Shown piece after piece: positions 8,876 to 17,277 of a stretch of 64,000 nt of DNA. A program made the translations under genes and the position numbers. How positions within the stretch are numbered: position 1 is the stretch's first letter; every line of letters starts with the position of its first letter. The stretch lies in contig NZ_JAVDQF010000001.1 in assembly GCF_031454135.1 (NCBI RefSeq), positions 1,178,001 through 1,242,000 of the forward strand, read 5' to 3'. This DNA is from Arthrobacter russicus. GTDB lineage: Bacteria; Actinomycetota; Actinomycetes; Actinomycetales; Micrococcaceae. The notes under the pieces were generated by a model. It was not told where the DNA came from. It did no database searches and was given only the letters and a program-made list of their open reading frames with translations.

Positions 8876-9104
8876 CGTTGCCTTTCGGATGCCATGACCA
8901 CGACCCTGGGGTGTTAGGCCGTGATGTTTTTCAGACCAAGCACCAGCAGGTGTTGCTGGAATTGATCACCGTCAGTTTTTGGTGACGGCGCTGCCTGTCA
9001 ATGCGCTCTCCGGCGTCCGGATTGAGCTGACCGCAGCAAGATCGAGCTTACGCGTCTGCGCAGGGGCGGCAAAGAGCTGAGCTGACCGTGCGCCGTGCGC
9101 GAAA

Positions 9105-9683
9105 TCAACGTTGATTGATCGGGCGGAGGCCGTCCAGCAAAAGATCCAGCAAGCGACTAGCCAACGCCTCGTGTCCAGGCCGGGACGCCACCGTGAAGAT
9201 GCCAATGAGCGCGGCGGCAATATCATCGGCGCCCACGTCGCTGCGCAAGTCGCCCGCGGCGCGCCCGGCGTCGAGAATCGTGGTGATCGCCGCCAGCAGT
9301 TCCGTCCGGGTCTGCGCATGCGCAATCTCGCCCGACTCGACCATGGCAAGCAAGGTGTCCAGCATGCCGTTTTTGGTCGCGATCCAGTCACCGAACAAAT
9401 CCATCCAGCGCCGCATCGCTGCCGCCGGCGGCAGCTGACCGAGCAATTCGCGGGCCCCGGCGGTGAGCCGGACGACCTGGTCTCGATAAACGGCGTCGAC
9501 GAGCGACTCACGGGTCGGGAAATGCCGGTACAGCGTGGCAATACCGACGCCGGCCTCGCGGGCAATGGCGCGCATCGAGGGCTCAGCATCCGCGGACGCG
9601 AACACTCGAGTCGCCACCTCGAGCACCTGGTCTCGGTTGCGGGTTGCGTCGGCGCGCGAGGTTCGCCCAGCCAGTTCAGTCAA
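9105..9683 (-). CDS. TetR-family transcriptional regulator
   Basis: A 192-residue TetR repressor. The HTH is MRAIAREAGVGIATLYRHFP followed by TRESLVDAVYRDQV; the C-terminal domain resembles those of regulators next to oxidoreductase or efflux genes. It is divergent from an NADP-dependent oxidoreductase, and a perfect 22-bp palindrome lies between them. It almost certainly represses both genes, with an electrophilic or quinone-like inducer as a reasonable guess. Confidence 0.9.
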   Translation of the reverse strand: MTELAGRTSRADATRNRDQVLEVATRVFASADAEPSMRAIAREAGVGIATLYRHFPTRESLVDAVYRDQVVRLTAGARELLGQLPPAAAMRRWMDLFGDWIATKNGMLDTLLAMVESGEIAHAQTRTELLAAITTILDAGRAAGDLRSDVGADDIAAALIGIFTVASRPGHEALASRLLDLLLDGLRPINQR

Positions 9684-9719
9684 AACGGATCACGCTCCGG
9701 TTATGCTACGATTATTGAG

Positions 9720-9741
9720 AAAGCGGAACATGTTCCGCTTT
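9720..9741. promoter_or_regulatory. Perfect 22-bp palindrome, TetR operator
   Basis: An exact inverted repeat with half-site AAAGCGGAACA, centred between the divergent TetR gene (start 9683) and the oxidoreductase (start 9775). Length, symmetry and position fit a TetR-dimer operator overlapping both promoters. Confidence 0.8.
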
Positions 9742-9774
9742 AGTATCTTCTCACAGTCCAAGGAGCCAACGCAC

Positions 9775-10731
9775 ATGTCGACAGTTCACGATTCACCAGC
9801 AGTACGCAGCAGTACCGCGGTCCAGCTCGATGCCTTCGGCGGGCCAGAGGTTCTGAAGCTCCGCGAGGTTCCCGCGCCACAGGCCGGCCCAGGACAGCTT
9901 CGGGTGCGGGTCACCGCAGCCGGGCTGAATCCGATGGACTGGATCATGACCGCCGATGCCGAAACTGCGGCCAGGTTCGGGCTCAGTCTGCCGGTCGGCT
10001 TCGGCACCGACTTCGCGGGCGTTGTCGATCAGATTGGCGACGGCGTGACCAACTTTGCGCTGGGCGACCGCGTGTTTGGCGGCGCATTGTCCCGCTCGGT
10101 GGCCGATTACGTTGTGGTGGACGCGGATGGAGCGACGCCAGCAAACGAAGCCCACCACACACCTGATGATGTAGACGACCGCACCGGCGCCACGATCACG
10201 ATCGCGGGTCGCACCGCAGCTGCCGCGCTCGCTGCGATCAACCTCAGCTCAGACGACACCGTGTTGATCGGTGGCGCGGGCGGTGGGGTTGGCGTGTTCG
10301 CCGTCCAGCTGGCCCGGCTCACCGGGGCGCGCGTGATCGGCACCGGATCGGCGACGTCGGCCGAGTTCCTCAGCAGCCTCGGCGCCGAGCCGGTGGCTTA
10401 CGGCGACGGGCTCGTCGATCGAGTCCGTGCGCTGGCTCCTGGTGGCATCACTGCTGCCATGGATCTGCACGGCACCGAGACCGTGGACGCGGCAAAGGAA
10501 CTCGGCGTCCCCAATGATCGAATTTGCACCATCACCACGAAACTCGAAGGCATTCCGGCCGGCAACGGTTCGGACGCAGCGCCCGGCACACTGGAAGAGA
10601 TTGCCCAGTTGATCGCAGCGGGCAAACTCCAGGTGCCGATTGCGGAGAGCTTCCCGGTTGAGCAGATCCGTCAAGCGGCAGAACTTCAGGGGAGCCGACG
10701 CGTGCATGGCAAGGTCGTCATCGAGCTCTAG
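9775..10731 (+). CDS. NADP-dependent oxidoreductase, zinc-independent MDR (quinone reductase-like)
   Basis: A 318-residue medium-chain reductase. GroES-like N-terminal domain: LDAFGGPEVLKLREVPAPQ and GTDFAGVVDQIGDGVTNFALGDRVFGG. Rossmann domain: VLIGGAGGGVGVFAVQLARL. It lacks the cysteine/histidine zinc ligands, so it belongs with NADPH:quinone reductase-like enzymes. The ATG at 9775 follows AAGGAG; the frame is open further upstream through the TetR gene, but that is not coding. It is probably induced when the divergent TetR protein releases the shared palindrome. Confidence 0.9.
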   Translation: MSTVHDSPAVRSSTAVQLDAFGGPEVLKLREVPAPQAGPGQLRVRVTAAGLNPMDWIMTADAETAARFGLSLPVGFGTDFAGVVDQIGDGVTNFALGDRVFGGALSRSVADYVVVDADGATPANEAHHTPDDVDDRTGATITIAGRTAAAALAAINLSSDDTVLIGGAGGGVGVFAVQLARLTGARVIGTGSATSAEFLSSLGAEPVAYGDGLVDRVRALAPGGITAAMDLHGTETVDAAKELGVPNDRICTITTKLEGIPAGNGSDAAPGTLEEIAQLIAAGKLQVPIAESFPVEQIRQAAELQGSRRVHGKVVIEL

Positions 10732-11117
10732 AGGCGTCGACCCGGCGAAGAACCGAAAACTGTCTCGCATCTAGCCGAACTTGGAGATGTTACACCTCGA
10801 GGATGGTGGGTGCCGCGGCCCCGCGGCGAATTCGCGCAACCGAATCCAGAGACGGAAACCCGAGTTGAATCACGCGAATCGGGGCACCGGATGCCTCGCC
10901 CTCTAAACCTCTCGGAGATGGAAGTCGAACCAAGAAACCAGATTTAACACACTTGGCACCGCAGTGAGCAGCTTCCATTCAAAATGAATCGAAATAGCGA
11001 CGTAAGTACTCATTGATTACACGACTGTCTGAGGTACATTGAGCGAAAAATGGATACTTTCAAGGCTGTAGATGTAGCTAATTCCTGGGAACTCGACCAT
11101 ACCTGTGTCAGAACAAA
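10732..11117. other. Intergenic; GC drop marking the left edge of the island
   Basis: About 390 bp without a supported gene. Base composition falls from the GC-rich host genes to the more AT-rich defence-like operon. No repeat, tRNA or terminator with a clear U-tract was seen, so the exact island boundary cannot be placed. Confidence 0.5.
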
Positions 11118-11729
11118 CTATCTTAGATCTAGAACGGAGTTCACGACGTCACCTACGTCAATGCCGTTTCTCCCAAGCCTCTGCATCTCTTTGACGATCT
11201 GCCTTCTGTTTACGTCTTGATGGGACTTCACCAGACGCCGCATAAGGTCTACGAATGACTGATGAGTGACAGACCACATGCCTGCTACATGTCTCGCACC
11301 ACCATCATTCGTAATGAAGCAGATTGAACGTAGGCCTGCCTCATAAATCGAATAAGTTTCTCCACCATGCTCACCAGCACGTGCCATACGGCCAGGACGT
11401 TTTCGCTCGGCGTGCCTCTCAAGCTCACGACGAATTGCCGCGACGGCCGCGGGTTGCGGCTCCGGCGTGGGAAGGGCCGTCGCAAGCAGCGTACGAGTAT
11501 ATCTCCCTACAGCCGCGGCGCCAGCACGTTTCACCTCCTTCTTCCTATGGGGATCACCGGGTGCCACATAAACAGAGGCCCAACCGCGAACCTCGTCCGC
11601 GACCGTTGCCACAACTAAGCCATCGGCAATCAGGTGGGCGTCGTAAAGATCAGCCATCACCGTAGACGCGCCAAGGCAAAGCACGGGACCGGCGTCAAGA
11701 AGGTGTTGGCAGGCTGAACGATTATTCAT
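11118..11729 (-). CDS. PIN-domain nuclease-like protein, last gene of the defence-like operon
   Basis: A 203-residue protein. Four acidic residues stand in the order of a PIN RNase active site: D12 in LLDAGPVLCL, E46 in VVATVADEVRG, E124 in GGETYSIYEAG and D142 in ICFITNDGGARHVAG. The spacing and the hydrophobic strands before D12 and D142 fit VapC/PIN folds. The C-terminal 50 residues are extra and helical. The ATG at 11729 overlaps the end of the receiver gene by 8 nt (a longer frame through the receiver gene is not real). No VapB-like antitoxin is adjacent, so control may come from the receiver protein. Nuclease activity is inferred. Confidence 0.75.
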   Translation of the reverse strand: MNNRSACQHLLDAGPVLCLGASTVMADLYDAHLIADGLVVATVADEVRGWASVYVAPGDPHRKKEVKRAGAAAVGRYTRTLLATALPTPEPQPAAVAAIRRELERHAERKRPGRMARAGEHGGETYSIYEAGLRSICFITNDGGARHVAGMWSVTHQSFVDLMRRLVKSHQDVNRRQIVKEMQRLGRNGIDVGDVVNSVLDLR

Positions 11730-12867
11730 CGTTTTTGTCCGCTCCGCTATTTCGGTCGTCAATAACGACCAGCTTAGCGAGGGACTGTTCAATATCAATA
11801 GACGCTGTAGCAAGCCACGGGTCATCAGCGTAAGACGGCCAGTCATCGGGCTGTAATCGGACAGCGTCGGTAATTTCCAATGGTTCATCTACCAAGTTGT
11901 AATTATCGTCGATTTGAAATACTGGGCGTTGAAGACCAAGTGTTTCAAGCTCTTTGCCGTGGAGCAAGGCAATCGAGCGCGCAACATCCTCACTCATTCT
12001 GCCGTAAGAGGATTCAAGCGCTAGCCCTCTAACTGCTGATATCCCGGCGCGCCACCAGCGGCGACCCGAGAAATCTGCAAGCTGTCCTCTGTATTCCGCT
12101 CCACTCAACATTTCAGCAACTTGATTTTCACCTCCGACTATATCGTCGAGCGCGCTTGGCTTCAGTCCCAGATAGCTCGCAGCTCGACGATCATCGACAA
12201 GGAACGTCGGAAAGGGCAAGATTCGTTGCAAGAACCAGGAGAGCCATCGCCTTCCGGCAGACGTCGCGGCAAGAACGGACCAAGGGGGTCGACAGAGTTC
12301 GATCTGTGCGATTGCGTCATCTCTCCAATGTGCTTGTGGCAGGTCAAGCCAGGCGAGCTGGGCAACCGGATCCACCGGATTAGACCAATCTGTCGGAAGC
12401 TTCGACGTTGCGATCGCAAGCGAGGCCAAGGCTTTGGCGGTCATCCTTGTCTTCTCAGCGGCCCACTCAAGATCGTGCCTACTCGCAATTGCCATCGGTC
12501 GAATAAAGGCAGGGGTTCCGGCCCCGAGAACATCAAGGTGTCCGGTGCGAAGAACGAACGCAGTATTTTTAGGCTTTGGTTCTGTGTCAGGACTCGGACC
12601 GCGCCCATCAAGAGCAGATCGAAGCACGCTTGCGAGGGCAATGCCATCCCGAACGAAGAGGCCTAGCTCGTCTTTCGCCAAATCGCGTGCCGGCCAGTCT
12701 TCGATGAATTCATCGATAAGTACGAGGCTCGCACGATCTAGGTCATCGACCAGCAAATCACCGGGGAGCACATGTTTCGCCTCGACGCCTTGCTGACTCA
12801 ATAGGAGCGCGAAAGCTTCCTGCGCTGGATCATCATCCACTAGCAGAACAAATGGCTGCGTTGTCAT
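11722..12867 (-). CDS. Receiver-domain protein with a large novel C-terminal region
   Basis: A 381-residue protein. Residues 1-125 resemble a response-regulator receiver: FVLLVDDDPAQEAF gives the acidic pocket (D11-D13), and VLIDEFIEDW places the phospho-acceptor at D52. The remaining 250 residues match no output domain I recognise and are not a standard HTH. Its start overlaps the kinase gene by 4 nt and its end overlaps the PIN gene by 8 nt. The simplest reading is that the upstream kinase phosphorylates D52 and this protein relays the signal to, or restrains, the PIN protein. Confidence 0.7.
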   Translation of the reverse strand: MTTQPFVLLVDDDPAQEAFALLLSQQGVEAKHVLPGDLLVDDLDRASLVLIDEFIEDWPARDLAKDELGLFVRDGIALASVLRSALDGRGPSPDTEPKPKNTAFVLRTGHLDVLGAGTPAFIRPMAIASRHDLEWAAEKTRMTAKALASLAIATSKLPTDWSNPVDPVAQLAWLDLPQAHWRDDAIAQIELCRPPWSVLAATSAGRRWLSWFLQRILPFPTFLVDDRRAASYLGLKPSALDDIVGGENQVAEMLSGAEYRGQLADFSGRRWWRAGISAVRGLALESSYGRMSEDVARSIALLHGKELETLGLQRPVFQIDDNYNLVDEPLEITDAVRLQPDDWPSYADDPWLATASIDIEQSLAKLVVIDDRNSGADKNDE

Positions 12868-15215
12868 TGCATCTTGCCCTTCTTCGGGAGAAGCACCCTG
12901 ATTGATGTCCCCAATCCATGAACAGGTTCAATGAAGCGAACATCGCCTCGGTAGTCGTCGGTCAAGGCTCTTACGATCGGCAGTCCCAGGCCCAATCCCT
13001 GGCCGAGCGCGTCATCAACAGCCGTCGTTGTACTTTCAAATGGTAAGAACCATCGTTCGGCTTCATTGAGGTTGACTGCAGTCCCATCATTACTCACGAT
13101 GATTTCGACCGCAGAGCCGAGATCTTGTCCTTCAATCCACAAATTTCCACCCTCAGCGGCATTCTTTACCGCGTTGGTAAAGAGGTTAGAAAGCAGGATT
13201 GTTACCTCGGCCGGAAACATGGGTGCTGTACGTAGCTCGGGCGGTACCTCAACGTTCACGGTGACGCCCTTCGACGCAAGCGGCCTTGCAAGGAACCTGA
13301 GAACCGAGTCCACACGCTCACGCACCTTGACTTGCGACCTCCTCCTCCGCGGGTCTGCACTGAGCACATCAGTCAGGTAGGAACTTTGGCGCGCAAGAGT
13401 ATGGGCCAATTCATCCGCGGTACGCAACGTCACCTGAAGCGTGTTTCGTTGGGTCGGGTCGACTACTTTGTTGAGAAGCCCTCTAAGTAGTTCACGGATC
13501 GTCGTTGCAGAAGCCAGCATCCCGTTGATATCGTGGACAAATGCCCCAAGTTGCAGGCCAACGCCGGCGAGAACCCGAAGCTCGGGTTGAAGGCTCTGGA
13601 CTGCTTGAAGCTGAATGCGTGCCGCATTGAATCCCTCCATCAAAGTCCGGGTTGGACTGTCAATTGAGGGGCCAACGACGCTGTCCGACCCAGCTCCGAT
13701 CTCTGCCGCAGCCGCCTCTGCCTCCGCCATTTTTCGGTCGTCGTCGTTGGTAGGACCGTGAGGTGCGAGTATCTCGAATGGCGTTCGGCCTGAAGGATCG
13801 AAGACAGGCCTGCGAGCACCTTCCGATGTAGGTGGATCAGGCGTCTTTTCAGTCAGTATCACCCGCGTGATCGCGTTAAGTCGATCCCGCTGATTGAAAA
13901 TGGAACGGCGAACGCGCACTGTCAACCGCACACCGTCCCGGACGATTCGTTGGATGCCTTTGAAGGTCGGTCCAGGGACGAACCCCTCGCGGTTTATGAG
14001 GCTTTCGAGGTCAGGAGCACCCGAAGCCGTAAGAAAAACTGCCCCAAAGTAGCCACTACTTGGGATGGCATTTAATGCCTCGCGCTTGTCTACGTCTAAG
14101 TCGTCGCTCGCTGACTCGTCCAAATCAATCGAGTAGTAGCGCGCGCCGGACCGATATTCTCGGTCGATCTCAAGCCAATCGTCGCCATACTCCGCGTAGG
14201 GTAGGACCCGGAAGCCTTCCAGATACACTCGAATGCCACTTGTCGACCGGACAAATCCTTTGAGTGGGCCACGCCTGCTACTTGCACCAGGCATAATGTA
14301 GAATCGCGCCTGAAATCGCAGGGCGGGGTCAGCTTCTGCTTCAAATGAATACGGTCGGGCGAGGGGCTCGTTGCGAGCATACGTCGTTGTTGGTGAGATT
14401 CGATAACGGGTTCGTCCTCCAGCAACATCGATCTCAGCACACCATTGGAAGTCCTCCACAGCCTTCGCCCAGAGATCATCTCCAGAGGCCAAATCACCGG
14501 CAAGCTCGAGTTCGAACCCGGGATCGTCGCTTGCCGAGACCCGAACAATCGGTTGTCCAAGAAGTGTTTCACCAGCGATCGAAAGCGCTTCGGAGTCAGA
14601 ACCAAGAAGGAGGGATTGCGGCTGCGCAGAATGCAACTCGTCGATAAACTTGCCAATCTCTCCAGGAGTCCAGGTCCTCTTGAGCGAGCGCATGGTCAGT
14701 ACAGTCCCCGGAGCCGTTCCTGGGGTCAAGGAAACATCTGTTACGGCAAGTCCGTGTTTCAGGTCATGCAACGTCTGCTGCTGGTCGATAGCCTCCCAGT
14801 CAATCTGAGCTTCTACCCCCGGGCCGCTGCCTCCAACAACGTTAGAGCCGGGTATGCTCCGAACCTCAAGAATCTTAGCCAGCTTCTGGCTGGCAAGCCG
14901 ACCGATGCCCTTCTGCCCCGTGTAGGCACGAAGAAATCTAGGGGACCGACGGTCGCCTTCCTCCTTATCCCGTCCGGCGATCCTCAGAAATGCAGATCGG
15001 AAACGATCCGCCGTCATTCCGTTTCCGTTGTCCTCAACTGTAAGCACTGCCTCCTTAGGATTGGCCAGATTTTGCGCCTCAATGCGGACCACGGTGGCGT
15101 CCGCGTCGTAGCCGTTCTTGACGAGTTCAAGAATCGCAGTGCTGTCTCGTCCCACCAGGAGGTCACCGAGCTCACGCAAGAGATGGGTGTCGACGGAGAA
15201 GCCTTCTGGACTCAT
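12864..15215 (-). CDS. Dual-GHKL protein: Hsp90/MutL-type ATPase fused to a histidine-kinase core
   Basis: A 783-residue protein. The N-terminal ATPase has the Bergerat motifs ELVKNGYDAD (N34), VEDNGNGM (D62, G64, G66) and YTGQKGIGRLA (G103-G105), as in Hsp90/MutL/MORC proteins. The C-terminal third is a histidine kinase: likely phospho-acceptor H561 in FVHDINGML, N box SNLFTNAVKNA (N681), and G boxes VSNDGTA and GQGLGLGLPIV. No transmembrane segment or PAS domain is seen, so it is a cytosolic sensor. The region between (about 200-540) is unassigned. It overlaps the methyltransferase and receiver genes by 4 nt each (ATGA). Two ATP-binding cores in one chain is unusual. Confidence 0.82.
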   Translation of the reverse strand: MSPEGFSVDTHLLRELGDLLVGRDSTAILELVKNGYDADATVVRIEAQNLANPKEAVLTVEDNGNGMTADRFRSAFLRIAGRDKEEGDRRSPRFLRAYTGQKGIGRLASQKLAKILEVRSIPGSNVVGGSGPGVEAQIDWEAIDQQQTLHDLKHGLAVTDVSLTPGTAPGTVLTMRSLKRTWTPGEIGKFIDELHSAQPQSLLLGSDSEALSIAGETLLGQPIVRVSASDDPGFELELAGDLASGDDLWAKAVEDFQWCAEIDVAGGRTRYRISPTTTYARNEPLARPYSFEAEADPALRFQARFYIMPGASSRRGPLKGFVRSTSGIRVYLEGFRVLPYAEYGDDWLEIDREYRSGARYYSIDLDESASDDLDVDKREALNAIPSSGYFGAVFLTASGAPDLESLINREGFVPGPTFKGIQRIVRDGVRLTVRVRRSIFNQRDRLNAITRVILTEKTPDPPTSEGARRPVFDPSGRTPFEILAPHGPTNDDDRKMAEAEAAAAEIGAGSDSVVGPSIDSPTRTLMEGFNAARIQLQAVQSLQPELRVLAGVGLQLGAFVHDINGMLASATTIRELLRGLLNKVVDPTQRNTLQVTLRTADELAHTLARQSSYLTDVLSADPRRRRSQVKVRERVDSVLRFLARPLASKGVTVNVEVPPELRTAPMFPAEVTILLSNLFTNAVKNAAEGGNLWIEGQDLGSAVEIIVSNDGTAVNLNEAERWFLPFESTTTAVDDALGQGLGLGLPIVRALTDDYRGDVRFIEPVHGLGTSIRVLLPKKGKMQ

Positions 15216-16927
15216 ATCGCTTTCCCTCCGCTAACCAACAGACTGGAAATCTCTCGATTGGCGCCCATCTTCGGTATGCTCGAAATACCCATTGAAATCA
15301 TCCCCATGGTCTTAGGGCTCAACCGATACAGGCCATTAGCCTCCACAGATGAACTCGAACGCAACATCGCCTGGCCCTCGGCGCTACGAAGCCAGCCGAG
15401 CAGCTGATCCTTCGTTTCTTGGACGACGTCCGCCGACCAATACAAACCGAATAGGTTATTTGTAATAGCTAACCTGCCCGGGTTATCCAGCACATGAAAC
15501 GTCTCACGAGCGAGAGCTGAGATTATGACGTCCGGAGTTTTCAGCTCGCCAGAAAGGTCGAACCAGGTCTTGCGCTGCGAACAAAGGTAGAGTTCGTGCA
15601 ACCCGCCACGTTCACCAGCAGCTATCCAGGCCTCGACACTCTCGACCGTTCCACGACAATAGTCACCGAGCACCAATATTTCACTTGTTTCGAGCGATGA
15701 CGCTGTGCCGTTCACGCCTGGACGAAGTCGACGGGCGAGTGGTATACGAAATTCCTGCGGAATACCAAGAGCATCCCATTTCTCTGGAGTGTTCAAAAAG
15801 AAACGATTCGCTCCAGATGCCGTGCCTCGCGTCACACGAGCATATCGAGCGAGAGTGTCACCATCTTCACAGCCGGGTGGAAGAAGGTGCGTTCGTCCCG
15901 GAGCTGGAAAAACTGCTTCTCCCTCTGTGCGACTCACAATCAATCGTTCAGATCCCGACCAATCTGACACCTCGATTCGCTGCAACGTTGCGGATTCTGG
16001 ACCGACCTCAACCAAGACAGCATCGACGATTGCCTGATCAAAACGCCAAGAGTCAGCCAACCGCAGAGAAATTCGCCGCCATCCTGCATCCCGTAGACGT
16101 GCCCTCAATCTCTTTCCGTATTCCGCTCGCATCCAACCCGCTGGAATGATCATCGCCAGCGAGTCTTGTGGACGCAGCTTAGCTAATGTCATGGCGAGGA
16201 ACAGTGTCGAGAGATTTGCGCGAGCACCAACTAAACCGTCCGCTGAGTCAAGTAGGTCAGCACGGTCAGCACGGTCGAGCAACTGCCAACGGGTATAGGG
16301 TGGGTTCCCGAGATAGAGCGTTGGCACGGACGGAACATTCGAATCAAGCCACTGTCGGTAGTCCATCAAGACAAGCTTTACACTCCGCTCCAGGAGCTTC
16401 GCTATCGCAACTGCCTGAAGCCCAAGCGTAAGCGGGTTGATATCAATCGCTTGAATTGATGCGTTTGGCCACTTGATGCGTGCGATCTCAGAAAAGATCC
16501 CGACGCCCGCCCCCACGTCAACCACTTCTCCGGGAGGATCGTGACGACTAGCAAATCCATCAACGATGGCTTGCGCGTACTCGCGCGGTGTGAAGAAGGT
16601 ACCGAGAGGCCTGCGTTTAGCGGGAGTCACAATCGATGCATAGAGGTCGGCCAGGTGAACCACAGCGTCTTCGCCGATCAGATGATCGAACGCTGCCCGA
16701 ACTTCGTCCAGTACCACGATCTCGCCGTCTGGAGTCAAAGCAGCAACTAAGCTTTCGAGTGAATGATCGCTGAGTCGCTCACGGAGCAGGGCACCAAGGC
16801 GCGCCAGCTGCTTCATTTCGGAATCGCTCAGGCCAACAACCGAATTCAACGCTGGCGAGTCGGAGTTCACATCACGAATCCAGGTGACAACCCGTGAAAC
16901 TGCCGCGTCAACACCAGCCTTATTCAA
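15212..16927 (-). CDS. N6-adenine DNA methyltransferase (Eco57I/PglX-like class)
   Basis: A 571-residue protein with a gamma-type adenine methyltransferase core: TFFTPREYA (residues 110-118, motif X), VVDVGAGVGIF (SAM-binding motif I, 135-145), AIDINPL (motif II) and catalytic NPPYTRW (208-214). The C-terminal 250 residues would be a target-recognition region. No nuclease motif is seen inside it, so it is not a one-chain restriction enzyme. It starts at a TTG at 16927, preceded 6 nt upstream by a strong GAGGAGGAG. It follows the small HTH gene by 53 bp and overlaps the kinase gene by 4 nt. It probably marks self DNA for the downstream system. Confidence 0.88.
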   Translation of the reverse strand: MNKAGVDAAVSRVVTWIRDVNSDSPALNSVVGLSDSEMKQLARLGALLRERLSDHSLESLVAALTPDGEIVVLDEVRAAFDHLIGEDAVVHLADLYASIVTPAKRRPLGTFFTPREYAQAIVDGFASRHDPPGEVVDVGAGVGIFSEIARIKWPNASIQAIDINPLTLGLQAVAIAKLLERSVKLVLMDYRQWLDSNVPSVPTLYLGNPPYTRWQLLDRADRADLLDSADGLVGARANLSTLFLAMTLAKLRPQDSLAMIIPAGWMRAEYGKRLRARLRDAGWRRISLRLADSWRFDQAIVDAVLVEVGPESATLQRIEVSDWSGSERLIVSRTEGEAVFPAPGRTHLLPPGCEDGDTLARYARVTRGTASGANRFFLNTPEKWDALGIPQEFRIPLARRLRPGVNGTASSLETSEILVLGDYCRGTVESVEAWIAAGERGGLHELYLCSQRKTWFDLSGELKTPDVIISALARETFHVLDNPGRLAITNNLFGLYWSADVVQETKDQLLGWLRSAEGQAMLRSSSSVEANGLYRLSPKTMGMISMGISSIPKMGANREISSLLVSGGKAI

Positions 16928-16980
16928 CTCTCCTCCTCGACCTGTAACCTAACGAATTAGCCCCGATCAAGCACCACATC

Positions 16981-17178
16981 TCATGCACCTCTGGCACCGT
17001 CTTGTGTAGCTGCTCCACCGCCACGCACCCACTCGTCGACTTCAGACACCTGGAACTTCCACAAGCGGCCGATCTTGTGCGCTGGCATTCCTTTGTCGGC
17101 GATCCAAGCGTAAACGGTGTCTTTTGTAATACCGAGGTGAGCTGCGATGTTATCCGCCGACAGCCACGGTTCGCTCAT
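16981..17178 (-). CDS. Small excisionase/MerR-like HTH protein
   Basis: A 65-residue protein that is nearly all one winged HTH: WLSADNIAAHLGITKDTVYA, then KIGRLWKFQVSEVDEWVR. Such proteins are found as excisionases or as regulators at the head of BREX-, DISARM- or restriction-type operons. The ATG at 17178 has GGAGGG upstream. Three tandem 10-mers lie 70-100 bp upstream and could be its own operator. As first gene of the operon it is most likely the transcriptional regulator rather than an excisionase, because no integrase is present. Confidence 0.8.
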   Translation of the reverse strand: MSEPWLSADNIAAHLGITKDTVYAWIADKGMPAHKIGRLWKFQVSEVDEWVRGGGAATQDGARGA

Positions 17179-17247
17179 GAGCCAGATCCCTCCGGGCGAG
17201 TTTGCGGGATCTACACCCGTTATGGTTTACAAGCATAGCGCAGCGAA

Positions 17248-17277
17248 GCCGGTTTTTGCTGGTTTTTACCGGTTTGC
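17248..17277. promoter_or_regulatory. Three tandem 10-bp repeats upstream of the defence-like operon
   Basis: GCCGGTTTTT, GCTGGTTTTT and ACCGGTTTGC follow each other without a gap. The 10-bp phasing puts each copy on the same face of the DNA. Small MerR-like proteins such as BldC are known to bind head-to-tail on direct repeats, so this is a plausible operator for the 65-residue HTH protein. Confidence 0.5.

Noticed and set aside
8897-8983. A transposase fragment in the gap between the acyl-CoA dehydrogenase and TetR genes
   Set aside because: A 28-codon stretch reads like a protein, but no family can be named and no inverted repeats or target duplications are visible.
12864-15215. Assigning the kinase operon to Detocs, BREX or DISARM
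   Set aside because: Detocs has a different effector and no methylase. BREX needs PglZ/BrxC, and DISARM needs helicase and DrmB-type genes. None of these is present.
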